The notes under the pieces: model-generated | Seen by the model: only the letters and a program-made list of their open reading frames with translations | The model's database searches: none | Told to the model about the DNA's origin: nothing | From: Bacillota bacterium | GTDB lineage: Bacteria; Bacillota_A; Clostridia; DSM-8532 | DNA length: 20,446 bases | Reading direction: 5' to 3' | Assembly (NCBI GenBank): GCA_023424865.1 | Contig: JAFADM010000233.1 | Location: forward strand, 1-20,446 | Made by a program: the position numbers and the translations under genes | In this document: one piece after another, positions 14,374 through 20,446 of the stretch | Layout of the letters: each line of letters begins with the position of its first letter | How positions within the stretch are numbered: position 1 is the first letter of the stretch

Positions 14374-15544
14374 AGGTGTAGATGTAGCCGTTATCGGGGC
14401 GGGGGCCATCGGGGCCAGTGTAGCCTATTTTAATGCGAAAAACGGGGCCAGTGTGGCCCTTGTGGATGCCGGCGACATAGCGGAAGGAACCAGCAGCAAA
14501 AGTGACGGAAACGTGCTGGTCTGCGACAAGCAGCCCGGTTTCGACGCTTTGTTCGCCAAGGCCAGTCAGGATATGTTCGAGCCCTTAAGCCGGGAGCTGG
14601 ACTATCCTATTGAATGGCGGCAAAAAGGCAGCCTCTTTTTAGCTGAAACCGAGGAAGAGCTGGAGCTGGCCGCCAGGTTTTGCGGTGAGATGCAGGCCAT
14701 AGGCCTTCCCATGAGGATGATGGATAAAAAAGAAATTCACGAGGATGAGCCCTTTTTAGCAGAGGACCTGCCCGGCGGGCTTGAAACAGCCTGCGACGGT
14801 TCGGTTTACCCCATTGGCCTTTGCTACGCACTGGCTCTGGGTGCAAAAAAGCTGGGCGCTCAGCTTTTCCTTCATAATCCGGTTACAGGAATCAGCCGGG
14901 ACGGCGCAGCCTTTATCGTACATACGGAAAAAGGCGATATTGCAGCCAAAAATGTGGTGAACTGCGCCGGTGTTCGAGCCCCCGTTATAGGCGGGATGCT
15001 GGGCCTGGAGATTCCGATTATGGCCAGGCAGGGCCAGATCCTGGTAAGCGAGCAAACCTTCCGGGTAGGCCGCCGCAAGGTCCATGAATTCGGCTATATG
15101 CTGGCCAAGTTTGGCGGAGGCACCTATAAACGCCCTGTAAGCGAGCGCGTGGAGCGTAATGGCGTAGCCTTTGTTTTCGAGCCCACGGAGGATAACAATT
15201 TTCTCATCGGCTCCTCCCGCCGGTTTGCAGGAGAAGATATCACCAATGACATCGAGGTGATGCAGGCCCTGGCGGAGCGGGCCATCCGATTTTTTCCCGT
15301 TCTTAAGGATATTAAGGTTATCCGCGCTTACAGCGGGCTTCGGCCCTTCACCCCGGATCATATGCCCATCGTGTCCTCATCTTCGGTGCCGGGCTTTTAC
15401 GTCGCTGCCGGACACGAGGGCGATGGCATAGGCTTGTCTCCCATTACGGGAAAATGCATCGCCGACATGATTGCCGGCCGCAGCCCGTTTACGGATCTTT
15501 CTCCGCTGGCTTTGGAACGATTCAAAAACGCTACGGCGCATTGA
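14366..15544 (+). CDS. DAO-family FAD oxidoreductase, HcnC-like (D-hydroxyproline dehydrogenase beta type)
   Basis: 392 residues from ATG 14366; a GTG 3 bases earlier is an alternative, and AAGGCGG lies upstream. The N-terminal FAD motif is VAVIGAGAIGASVAYF, then ALVDAGDIAEGTSSKSDGN. The C-terminal DAO signature is FYVAAGHEGDGIGLSPITGK. This is the likely catalytic subunit that oxidises the D-imino acid: cis-4-hydroxy-D-proline to delta-1-pyrroline-4-hydroxy-2-carboxylate if the Hyp model holds. The four genes from 12134 to 15544 overlap in series, strong evidence for one complex. D-proline, sarcosine and glycine are other known substrates of this family; the epimerase before it and the DapA-like gene after it favour D-Hyp. 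Confidence 0.85.
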   Translation: MLKGVDVAVIGAGAIGASVAYFNAKNGASVALVDAGDIAEGTSSKSDGNVLVCDKQPGFDALFAKASQDMFEPLSRELDYPIEWRQKGSLFLAETEEELELAARFCGEMQAIGLPMRMMDKKEIHEDEPFLAEDLPGGLETACDGSVYPIGLCYALALGAKKLGAQLFLHNPVTGISRDGAAFIVHTEKGDIAAKNVVNCAGVRAPVIGGMLGLEIPIMARQGQILVSEQTFRVGRRKVHEFGYMLAKFGGGTYKRPVSERVERNGVAFVFEPTEDNNFLIGSSRRFAGEDITNDIEVMQALAERAIRFFPVLKDIKVIRAYSGLRPFTPDHMPIVSSSSVPGFYVAAGHEGDGIGLSPITGKCIADMIAGRSPFTDLSPLALERFKNATAH

Positions 15545-15590
15545 ACCTGGCCTGCTACCCAAAATCATCAAGAAAGCGAGTGTTTCTGCA

Positions 15591-16481
15591 ATGAACCAAC
15601 AATTTGAAGGCGTTTACGCCGTAGTCGTCACACCTTTTCTGGAGGACGGCAGCTTTGACTTCACAGCCGCTAAGAAAAATGTGGACGCGCTTCTGGCGGA
15701 CGGCGTTCACGGCATCTGCCTGCTAGGCGCTACAGGCGAGTACATGAGTGTGACCAATGAAGAGCATAAGGCCTACGTCTCCGAGATGGTACCCTATATT
15801 AAGGATCGCACCAGTGTCATTGTAGGCGTTACCCGTGAACGGGCAGACGATGTCATTGAGCTTAGCCTCCATGCCAAAGCCTGCGGTGCTCATGCCGTGA
15901 TGGCTCTCACACCGCCCTATTGCCATCCCTCCCAGGAGGAGGCGGTGGAGAATTACCGCTACATCATGGAGAAAATCGATTTCCCTGTGATGGTATACAA
16001 CAACCCGGGCTCCTGCGGTATTGAGCTGAGCCGGGAAGCCTTCAGCCAGCTTTTCACACTCCCCCACACCGCCATCGTCAAGGAGTCCAGCGGCGACATA
16101 CATAAGCTTCAGGAAGTACTGGAAGACGCTCCGGAAAATGTTTCCGTATTCTGCGGCTGCGACAACCTTGCTTTCGAAAGCTTTGCCAACGGCACCAACG
16201 GCTGGATCTGCATGCTGGCAAACGTAGCGCCAAGGGATTGTGTCGCCCTGTTTGACGCCGTATACAAACAGAAGGATCTTAAAAAGGGTATGGCCATTTA
16301 CAAGCGCATCCTGCCCGCACTCAATGTGCTGGAGAGCTTCCCCAAGCCCGTACAGGCACTGAAGTACCTTCTCACGCGCAAAGGACTCAACGGTGGCTGG
16401 GTGCGCCGCCCCCGTATGGAACTGACCGCGGAGGAGAAGGCCTTTGTCATTACAGAGATGCGCGCGGATGAGATTCACTGA
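15591..16481 (+). CDS. DapA-superfamily lyase/deaminase (candidate pyrroline-4-hydroxy-2-carboxylate deaminase)
   Basis: 296 residues from ATG 15591, where homology to the family begins (YAVVVTPFLEDGS); the frame stays open upstream but runs into the preceding gene. The ribosome-binding site is weak (AAAGCGAG). A Schiff-base TIM barrel is shown by GATGEY (46-51), Tyr136 (VYNNPG) and Lys164 (AIVKESSGD). In the known Hyp route a member of this family deaminates and dehydrates pyrroline-4-hydroxy-2-carboxylate to 2,5-dioxopentanoate. An alternative in the same family, 2-keto-3-deoxy-L-arabinonate dehydratase, yields the same aldehyde from L-arabinose, which is notable beside a beta-L-arabinofuranosidase. 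Lysine biosynthesis is unlikely in this context. N-acetylneuraminate or sugar-acid lyase activity cannot be excluded. Confidence 0.85.
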   Translation: MNQQFEGVYAVVVTPFLEDGSFDFTAAKKNVDALLADGVHGICLLGATGEYMSVTNEEHKAYVSEMVPYIKDRTSVIVGVTRERADDVIELSLHAKACGAHAVMALTPPYCHPSQEEAVENYRYIMEKIDFPVMVYNNPGSCGIELSREAFSQLFTLPHTAIVKESSGDIHKLQEVLEDAPENVSVFCGCDNLAFESFANGTNGWICMLANVAPRDCVALFDAVYKQKDLKKGMAIYKRILPALNVLESFPKPVQALKYLLTRKGLNGGWVRRPRMELTAEEKAFVITEMRADEIH

Positions 16482-16565
16482 TTAAGCAATACTTTATTAA
16501 ATTCTTACTTTTTAACCTAATAATGCAAGAAATAATTTATTTTTAAATGACAGGAGGAGATTGTG

Positions 16566-17735
16566 ATGTTTATTGCCGATACTTATACACCCACAAGGGT
16601 TCGCTTCGGCCCCGGCAAGCTTAAAGAGCTCGCCACCTGTAAATTGCCCGGAAAGAAGGCTCTCATCTGCGTCACCGAGGACGGATTAATGGAAAAGCTG
16701 GGACTTCAGTCCCGTGTGCTTGAACTTCTAAAGCAAAACGGTGTGGAGGCTGTGGTCTATGACAAGATTACACCCAACCCTACCCGCACCGGCGTCATGA
16801 ACGGCGCTGCTCTGGCTAAAAAAGAAGGCTGTGACTTTATCCTGGGCCTGGGGGGCGGCAGCAGCATTGACAGCGCCAAGGGCATTGCCATCATGGTTAA
16901 GAATCCCGGAGATTTGTGGGATTACGCAAGCGTTGGCAGCGGCGGAAAAAAGGCTGTTACAGGTGCTCTTCCTGTTGTTACCGTATCCACCACAAGCGGC
17001 ACTGGAACCGAGACAGACCCTTACTGCGTTATCACCAAGGAAGAAACCGGCGAGAAGCTGGACTTCACCCTGGACGAGATCTTCCCCGTGCTCTCCATTA
17101 TTGATCCGGAGCTCATGAAGACCCTTCCCAGAAACCTTACCACCTATCAGGGCTTCGACGCACTGTTCCATGTTGCGGAATGCTATATTTCCAATGAAAA
17201 TGAAAACCGTATGGCCACCCTTTACACCCTGGACGGCGTAAAAACCGTCGCCGGCTGGCTGGCCACCGCCGTTAAGGACGGCAGCAACCTGGAGGCCCGC
17301 ACACATATGGCCTATGTGGCGGATATTCTGGCAGGCTACAGTCAGGCCATTATAAACACCACCTCCCACCATATTATCGGGCAGACCATTGGCGGCATGT
17401 TTCCGAAGGTGCCCCACGGCTTAAGCCTGCTTTTTGTAGCCGAGGCCTATTACAATAAGGTAAAAGTCCTGCGTCCGGAGCTTCTGGACGAACTGGGCGA
17501 AGCCATGGGCGTAAAGGCGGATCCCTCAAAGCCTGGAGAGGCTTTTGTAACCGCTCTGACCTCACTCCTGGACGAAACCGGCATACGGAAGCCTGCCATG
17601 AGCGAATACGGCATCACGCCCGATCACTTTGAGCGCATTGCAGAGGTAACGGTGGATGTGGTGGGCATTGACTTTGAAAAGTATACCATCACCAAGGCCG
17701 ATATTGTGGAAATGCTCCAAGCAAGCTATCGCTAA
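16566..17735 (+). CDS. Iron-containing (group III) alcohol dehydrogenase, possibly BMC-associated
   Basis: 389 residues from ATG 16566, 8 bases after AGGAGG; a GTG 3 bases upstream is an alternative start. The NAD(P)-binding motif GLGGGSSIDSAK (95-106) and TTSGTGTETD (142-151) are present. Metal ligands match Asp198, His202 (GFDALFH), a histidine of SHHIIG near 268, and His284 (VPHG). The enzyme reduces an aldehyde to an alcohol and regenerates NAD(P)+. In Pdu and Eut microcompartments this role falls to PduQ/EutG of the same superfamily. Here it follows the DapA-like gene after an 84-base AT-rich gap and converges on the BMC operon, so reduction of 2,5-dioxopentanoate is a reasonable guess. 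I see no obvious encapsulation helix at either end, so location in the compartment is unproven. Confidence 0.88.
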   Translation: MFIADTYTPTRVRFGPGKLKELATCKLPGKKALICVTEDGLMEKLGLQSRVLELLKQNGVEAVVYDKITPNPTRTGVMNGAALAKKEGCDFILGLGGGSSIDSAKGIAIMVKNPGDLWDYASVGSGGKKAVTGALPVVTVSTTSGTGTETDPYCVITKEETGEKLDFTLDEIFPVLSIIDPELMKTLPRNLTTYQGFDALFHVAECYISNENENRMATLYTLDGVKTVAGWLATAVKDGSNLEARTHMAYVADILAGYSQAIINTTSHHIIGQTIGGMFPKVPHGLSLLFVAEAYYNKVKVLRPELLDELGEAMGVKADPSKPGEAFVTALTSLLDETGIRKPAMSEYGITPDHFERIAEVTVDVVGIDFEKYTITKADIVEMLQASYR

Positions 17736-17760
17736 ACCCTTTAACGCATAGAGTCACAAA

Positions 17761-17806
17761 AGAGATGTAGCCTGATCCCGTTATTTCGGGGTCAGGCTAC
17801 ACCTCT
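17761..17806. terminator. Strong bidirectional terminator between convergent operons
   Basis: Twenty-base arms (17761-17780 and 17787-17806) pair at 18 of 20 positions around a 6-base loop TTATTT. The GC-rich part is GTAGCCTGA on the left with TCAGGCTAC on the right. On the minus strand it is followed by a short T-rich run (TCTCTTTTG), so it best fits termination of the BMC operon; the plus-strand side is pyrimidine-rich but lacks a long T run. The stem includes the TAG stop codon of the EutP-like gene. Confidence 0.8.
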
Positions 17807-18234
17807 TCCTCCAGAAATCTTCTTATCTCACTGAGGCCATCCTTCCGCAGGCTGCTTATGGGGTAAATTCTGTCACATCCCGCCAAACGCAGCTTCTGTT
17901 CGGCCTCCTCGATCATTTCGGGTTTTTCCGCCAAATCCGTTTTGGAAATAATTCCGACGGCTGGCTTTCCGAACATGCCGGATAAACCTGGTGGAAAAAC
18001 ACACACCTCGTCGGTGCAGGACTGCACCATAACGATAAGGTCGGCCTCTATGGCCGTTACAATAAGCGCCCTGTAAAGGGACTGCCGTTCCATGTATTCC
18101 CCCGGTGTGTCAATGGCATTGTCCAAAAACTCAATGGCCTGTGTTTTTTTATATTCCAGCTTCAGATCGTTGAGTGCCTGACAGAAGGTTGTTTTTCCTG
18201 CACCGGACCGGCCAATCAGCATCATTTTTTTCAT
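17797..18234 (-). CDS. eutP: EutP/PduV-type small GTPase of a bacterial microcompartment
   Basis: A 145-residue P-loop protein, the usual length for EutP/PduV. The Walker A motif is GRSGAGKTT (8-16). The switch-like DTPGEYMER (about 43-51) and the guanine-recognition ISKTDLAE (about 96-103) follow. Members associate with the BMC shell; PduV is linked to positioning of the compartment in the cell. The start has GGGGA about 8 bases upstream. Last gene of the BMC operon, ending inside the terminator stem. It is a marker for a BMC locus but says nothing about cargo. Confidence 0.9.
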   Translation of the reverse strand: MKKMMLIGRSGAGKTTFCQALNDLKLEYKKTQAIEFLDNAIDTPGEYMERQSLYRALIVTAIEADLIVMVQSCTDEVCVFPPGLSGMFGKPAVGIISKTDLAEKPEMIEEAEQKLRLAGCDRIYPISSLRKDGLSEIRRFLEEEV

Positions 18235-18250
18235 GAGGGCATCCCCTTTT

Positions 18251-18598
18251 TTAAGTTTTAGTTATCCGGGTGGGGGTAAAGGCAAGCTTATTTTCAAGCA
18301 CTGAGAGCACCTCCGTCAGGGCTGCCTCCACACTTTCCACATCACCTGTAATAACCACCGCACCACTGAAACGGTCCACAAAGGCGATGTCCACACTGGC
18401 TGCCTTTGTCGCCATGTCTGCCGCAATAATAGAGCCTTCTCCCGGCGTAATGGTAAGGATACCGATAGCTTCGCAGCATTCCCCGGTGATGCCCAGTTTT
18501 TTATAAAGACCGGGCACCGGATTGGCAATGACATGAGCAAGCGTCACCTGCTTGCCGGGTACAAACTCCTGAATAATTCGCTGTTTATCTTCCCACAT
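18251..18598 (-). CDS. eutS: BMC shell protein, EutS/PduU type (permuted BMC domain)
   Basis: A 115-residue protein of the permuted BMC-H class. The N-terminal strand [21 protein letters not shown] is diagnostic: it forms the small beta-barrel that caps the pore in PduU and EutS. The BMC core follows ([25 protein letters not shown], then [16 protein letters not shown]). It forms hexameric shell tiles. It lies 23 bases after the PduT-like gene and 16 before the EutP-like gene, with AAGGGGAG upstream. PduU and EutS cannot be told apart here, and such proteins occur in many BMC types. Confidence 0.92.
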   Translation of the reverse strand: MWEDKQRIIQEFVPGKQVTLAHVIANPVPGLYKKLGITGECCEAIGILTITPGEGSIIAADMATKAASVDIAFVDRFSGAVVITGDVESVEAALTEVLSVLENKLAFTPTRITKT

Positions 18599-18621
18599 AT
18601 TCTTCTTCTCCCCTTAATACG

Positions 18622-19167
18622 TCAGTAAAGGCTTTCAAATAACTCGCTGTGGGGATTTGGGATAACCGTCCGCCCCAGCAGCAGTCCGCTTTCCCCGGCC
18701 AGCGCCGCAGCACAGGCAACCGCTTCCGTTACCGCCGCCACATCTCCGGTAAGAGTAACAAAGGACTTGCCTCCAATGCCGCTTCCCAGACGCACCTCCA
18801 AAAGCTGAACATCCGCAGCCTTGACCGCCGCGTCCGCTCCCAGAAGAGAGGCTGTGACACTGAAATATTCAAGCACCCCCACCGCATTTCTGTGCTCCGG
18901 TACATTTGCCATTCGGATAGCTGCAATAACCTGAGGATGGAGTCTGGGGATTACCACATGATCCAGCACATTCACTCCCCCTGCCGCTTCTCCTGCGGCG
19001 ACCGACGACTGCACCGCCGCCACCTCACCAATGACGAGGACTAAATATTTACCCGGACAGCTCGGTCTTGCAAAAGCCAGCCGAACCTCCGCCGCCTTGA
19101 GCATGGCGTCTGCGGCCTCTATACCTCTGGCAATGCTGTTAAGTTCCAAAAAACCCACGGTCTCCAT
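18622..19167 (-). CDS. pduT: Tandem-BMC shell protein, PduT type with iron-sulfur pore cysteine
   Basis: A 181-residue protein with two BMC domains in tandem: 1-about 90 (TVGFLELNSIARGIEAADAM) and about 93-175 (AVGVLEYFSVTASLLGADAA). It forms pseudohexameric trimers. Cys37 in ARPSCPGKY matches PduT Cys38, which holds a [4Fe-4S] cluster at the threefold pore. The shell can therefore pass electrons, or insert clusters, across the protein layer. Its ATG overlaps the stop of the PduS-like gene by 1 base (TGATG), so the two are translationally coupled and probably function together, as PduS and PduT do. No canonical BMC-H gene or BMC-P vertex gene lies in the window; they are expected upstream, beyond 20446. 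Confidence 0.92.
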   Translation of the reverse strand: METVGFLELNSIARGIEAADAMLKAAEVRLAFARPSCPGKYLVLVIGEVAAVQSSVAAGEAAGGVNVLDHVVIPRLHPQVIAAIRMANVPEHRNAVGVLEYFSVTASLLGADAAVKAADVQLLEVRLGSGIGGKSFVTLTGDVAAVTEAVACAAALAGESGLLLGRTVIPNPHSELFESLY

Positions 19168-20446
19168 CAGTGGCGTCTCCCTTCAATTACAATACGATCC
19201 CCAATGTCAACAACGACTCCGTCAATACTGGCATGAACTGCGGCACCTAAAGCCTTATCAGGACAGGCGCCGATAAGCTGGCCGCAGACTACCGCGTCGC
19301 CTTCCTTCACTACCGGAACAGCCGGTGCGCCAATGTGCTGCATGAGGGGGATCATCACTCTTTCGGGCGTCAAGGAGCGCAGCTCGTTGATTTCATAGTT
19401 ATAGTACTTGGATATCCCCAACCGGGAGGCAAGCCTTTTTGAAGGCACGCGACGACTTTCCCGGCCCTCCCTGCTGAAAACCGGAAGGTTGGGCTTGGAA
19501 TAGCGAATTCCGGCTTCGCGGAGCTGTCCCTTGAGATAGGCCAAAACCCTTCGGGGCGACAGCTCCATGGGACAGGCGTAAGCTTCACAAATACCGCATT
19601 CACAGCAAATAAGGGACTGACGGATATCCTCGTCCTCCCAAAGCACCTGGGTCTCATCGGCATAGGCCATTTTACGCATAATTCGGTGAGGCTGAAGAGG
19701 ATGGCCCGAAAGATATCCCGGACACATTTCGGTGCAGAAGGAGCATTGGATGCAGGCTGTTTTTCCCCTGCGCAGCACGCTGTGAAGGGGTGTCTCCCTC
19801 CGCGCGGTCAAGGGGGATTCCTCGGGAAGGAGGATAAGCCCGCCCAGGGTCTTTGTCACTACTGCATTTTTCGCTTCCGAGGTATCAAGAAGTTTTCCCA
19901 TGAGAGGTCCTCCTGCGATAATCCGGAAATTATCCGTAAGGATACCTCCTGCCGCCGCGATGCAATCGACAATGGGCGTCCCCAGGGGCACGCAGACAAT
20001 GGAAGGAACCGGAACCTCACCCGTTACGGTAAGGTACCTGTGGGTAAAGGGCCTTCCCTGAGCTGCCTCATAAACCTGGTAGGCTGTGGCAACATTGGAA
20101 ACCACAACACCCACATCCGGAGGAATGCCCCCGGGAGGTACTGTCCGTCCCGTCACATCTAATACCAGGGACTGCTCGCTTCCCGCAGGATAAAAGCTCC
20201 CCATGAGAAAGAGCTGGGCCCGGCTGCCAAGCTCACCAATGGCAGCTATGAGACTTGCGATTTCATCCTTGTAATTCTCCTTGAGGGCCAGGTAAAGCTT
20301 GCCCGCACCTATATGCTCCGCCATCATCTCCATGGCAGCCACGATTTGACGGGACTTGTTCTTCATGATATAGCGGTCGGTACGCAGGAGGGGCTCGCAC
20401 TCGGCACCGTTGAGAATAAGTGTTTCCGCCCTGCACGCAAGCTTTG
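19167..20446 (-). CDS. pduS: PduS-like iron-sulfur/flavin electron carrier of a BMC, partial (N-terminus off window)
   Basis: About 426 C-terminal residues are visible; the frame stays open to the window edge and the start codon lies beyond it. The first visible part has NGAECEPLLRTDRYIMK, the RnfC/Nqo1-type FMN and NADH region. Two ferredoxin motifs follow: CIQCSFCTEMCPG and CCECGICEAYACPM, enough for two 4Fe-4S clusters. An SLBB-type domain precedes them (RYLTVTGEVPVPSIVCVPLGT). The C-terminus has a barrel-sandwich-like tail (GAAVHASIDGVVVDIGDRIVIEG). PduS reduces cobalamin in the Pdu compartment, but homologues occur in B12-independent BMCs, where they are thought to handle NADH or electron transfer. 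Apposition with PduT suggests an electron path through the shell. Confidence 0.92.
   Translation of the reverse strand, partial: KLACRAETLILNGAECEPLLRTDRYIMKNKSRQIVAAMEMMAEHIGAGKLYLALKENYKDEIASLIAAIGELGSRAQLFLMGSFYPAGSEQSLVLDVTGRTVPPGGIPPDVGVVVSNVATAYQVYEAAQGRPFTHRYLTVTGEVPVPSIVCVPLGTPIVDCIAAAGGILTDNFRIIAGGPLMGKLLDTSEAKNAVVTKTLGGLILLPEESPLTARRETPLHSVLRRGKTACIQCSFCTEMCPGYLSGHPLQPHRIMRKMAYADETQVLWEDEDIRQSLICCECGICEAYACPMELSPRRVLAYLKGQLREAGIRYSKPNLPVFSREGRESRRVPSKRLASRLGISKYYNYEINELRSLTPERVMIPLMQHIGAPAVPVVKEGDAVVCGQLIGACPDKALGAAVHASIDGVVVDIGDRIVIEGRRH

Noticed and set aside
11096..16481. Proline racemase feeding D-proline reductase (Stickland fermentation)
   Set aside because: No prd-type reductase genes are seen; the neighbours are FAD/Fe-S oxidative subunits and a DapA-like enzyme, which fit Hyp oxidation better. 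Genes outside the window could still change this.
15591..16481. Lysine-biosynthesis DapA
   Set aside because: The gene lies in a catabolic operon with no lysine genes nearby; only the superfamily assignment is secure.
16566..17735. BMC encapsulation peptide on the alcohol dehydrogenase or the DapA-like enzyme
   Set aside because: Neither terminus shows a clear amphipathic helix joined by a flexible linker, so compartment targeting cannot be claimed from sequence.
11096..20446. Glycyl-radical Hyp dehydratase (HypD) route or a GRM-type compartment
   Set aside because: No glycyl-radical enzyme, radical-SAM activase or RVxG-type motif was found among the genes here.
1..20446. CRISPR arrays, insertion sequences, tRNA or rRNA genes
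   Set aside because: No regularly spaced repeats, transposase-like frames, terminal inverted repeats or tRNA-like cloverleaf signals were recognised.

Overview
The window reads as a catabolic island from a low-to-mid GC Firmicute, most likely a gut-type Clostridium or Lachnospiraceae relative. The evidence is indirect: near-consensus AGGAGG ribosome-binding sites, a CUT1 sugar ABC transporter next to a GH127 enzyme with Ig-like domains, and a Pdu/Eut-type bacterial microcompartment (BMC). No phage, IS, CRISPR, tRNA or rRNA signal was seen. Both ends of the window cut through genes.

Layout. (1) Positions 1-5656, minus strand: a sugar operon in the order lipoprotein binding protein, two permeases, cytoplasmic GH127-type beta-L-arabinofuranosidase (C-terminus cut by the window edge). 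(2) 5927-7207, minus: an aminopeptidase P-like M24 peptidase. (3) 7208-7849: a 642-base divergent control region. (4) 7850-10143, plus: a prolidase-type amidohydrolase and a second M24 Xaa-Pro peptidase, overlapping by 4 bases. (5) 10198-10800, minus: an XRE-cupin regulator. (6) 11096-17735, plus: a proline racemase/4-hydroxyproline 2-epimerase, a four-gene flavin/iron-sulfur D-amino-acid dehydrogenase complex, a DapA-superfamily lyase/deaminase, and an iron-containing alcohol dehydrogenase. (7) 17797-20446, minus and convergent: a BMC operon segment with EutP/PduV GTPase, EutS/PduU shell protein, PduT-like iron-sulfur tandem shell protein and PduS-like electron carrier (N-terminus cut by the window edge).

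Working model (inference). The parts fit a route for plant hydroxyproline (Hyp)-rich, arabinosylated glycopeptides. The transporter imports arabinosides, GH127 removes beta-L-arabinose, three proline-specific peptidases free Hyp, the epimerase makes cis-4-hydroxy-D-proline, the dehydrogenase complex oxidises it to pyrroline-4-hydroxy-2-carboxylate, and the DapA-like enzyme yields 2,5-dioxopentanoate (alpha-ketoglutarate semialdehyde), a reactive aldehyde. The alcohol dehydrogenase and the adjacent BMC would then handle or contain that aldehyde. I know of no characterised microcompartment for Hyp breakdown, so this is the most interesting hypothesis here. The BMC genes upstream of the window edge are needed to test it.

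Regulation. The same inverted repeat, TTCA-N6-TGAA, occurs four times in the control DNA: at the promoter of the minus-strand M24 peptidase, twice at the amidohydrolase promoter, and once at the epimerase promoter. It was not seen upstream of the sugar operon. It is the best candidate operator for the XRE-cupin regulator encoded among these units.
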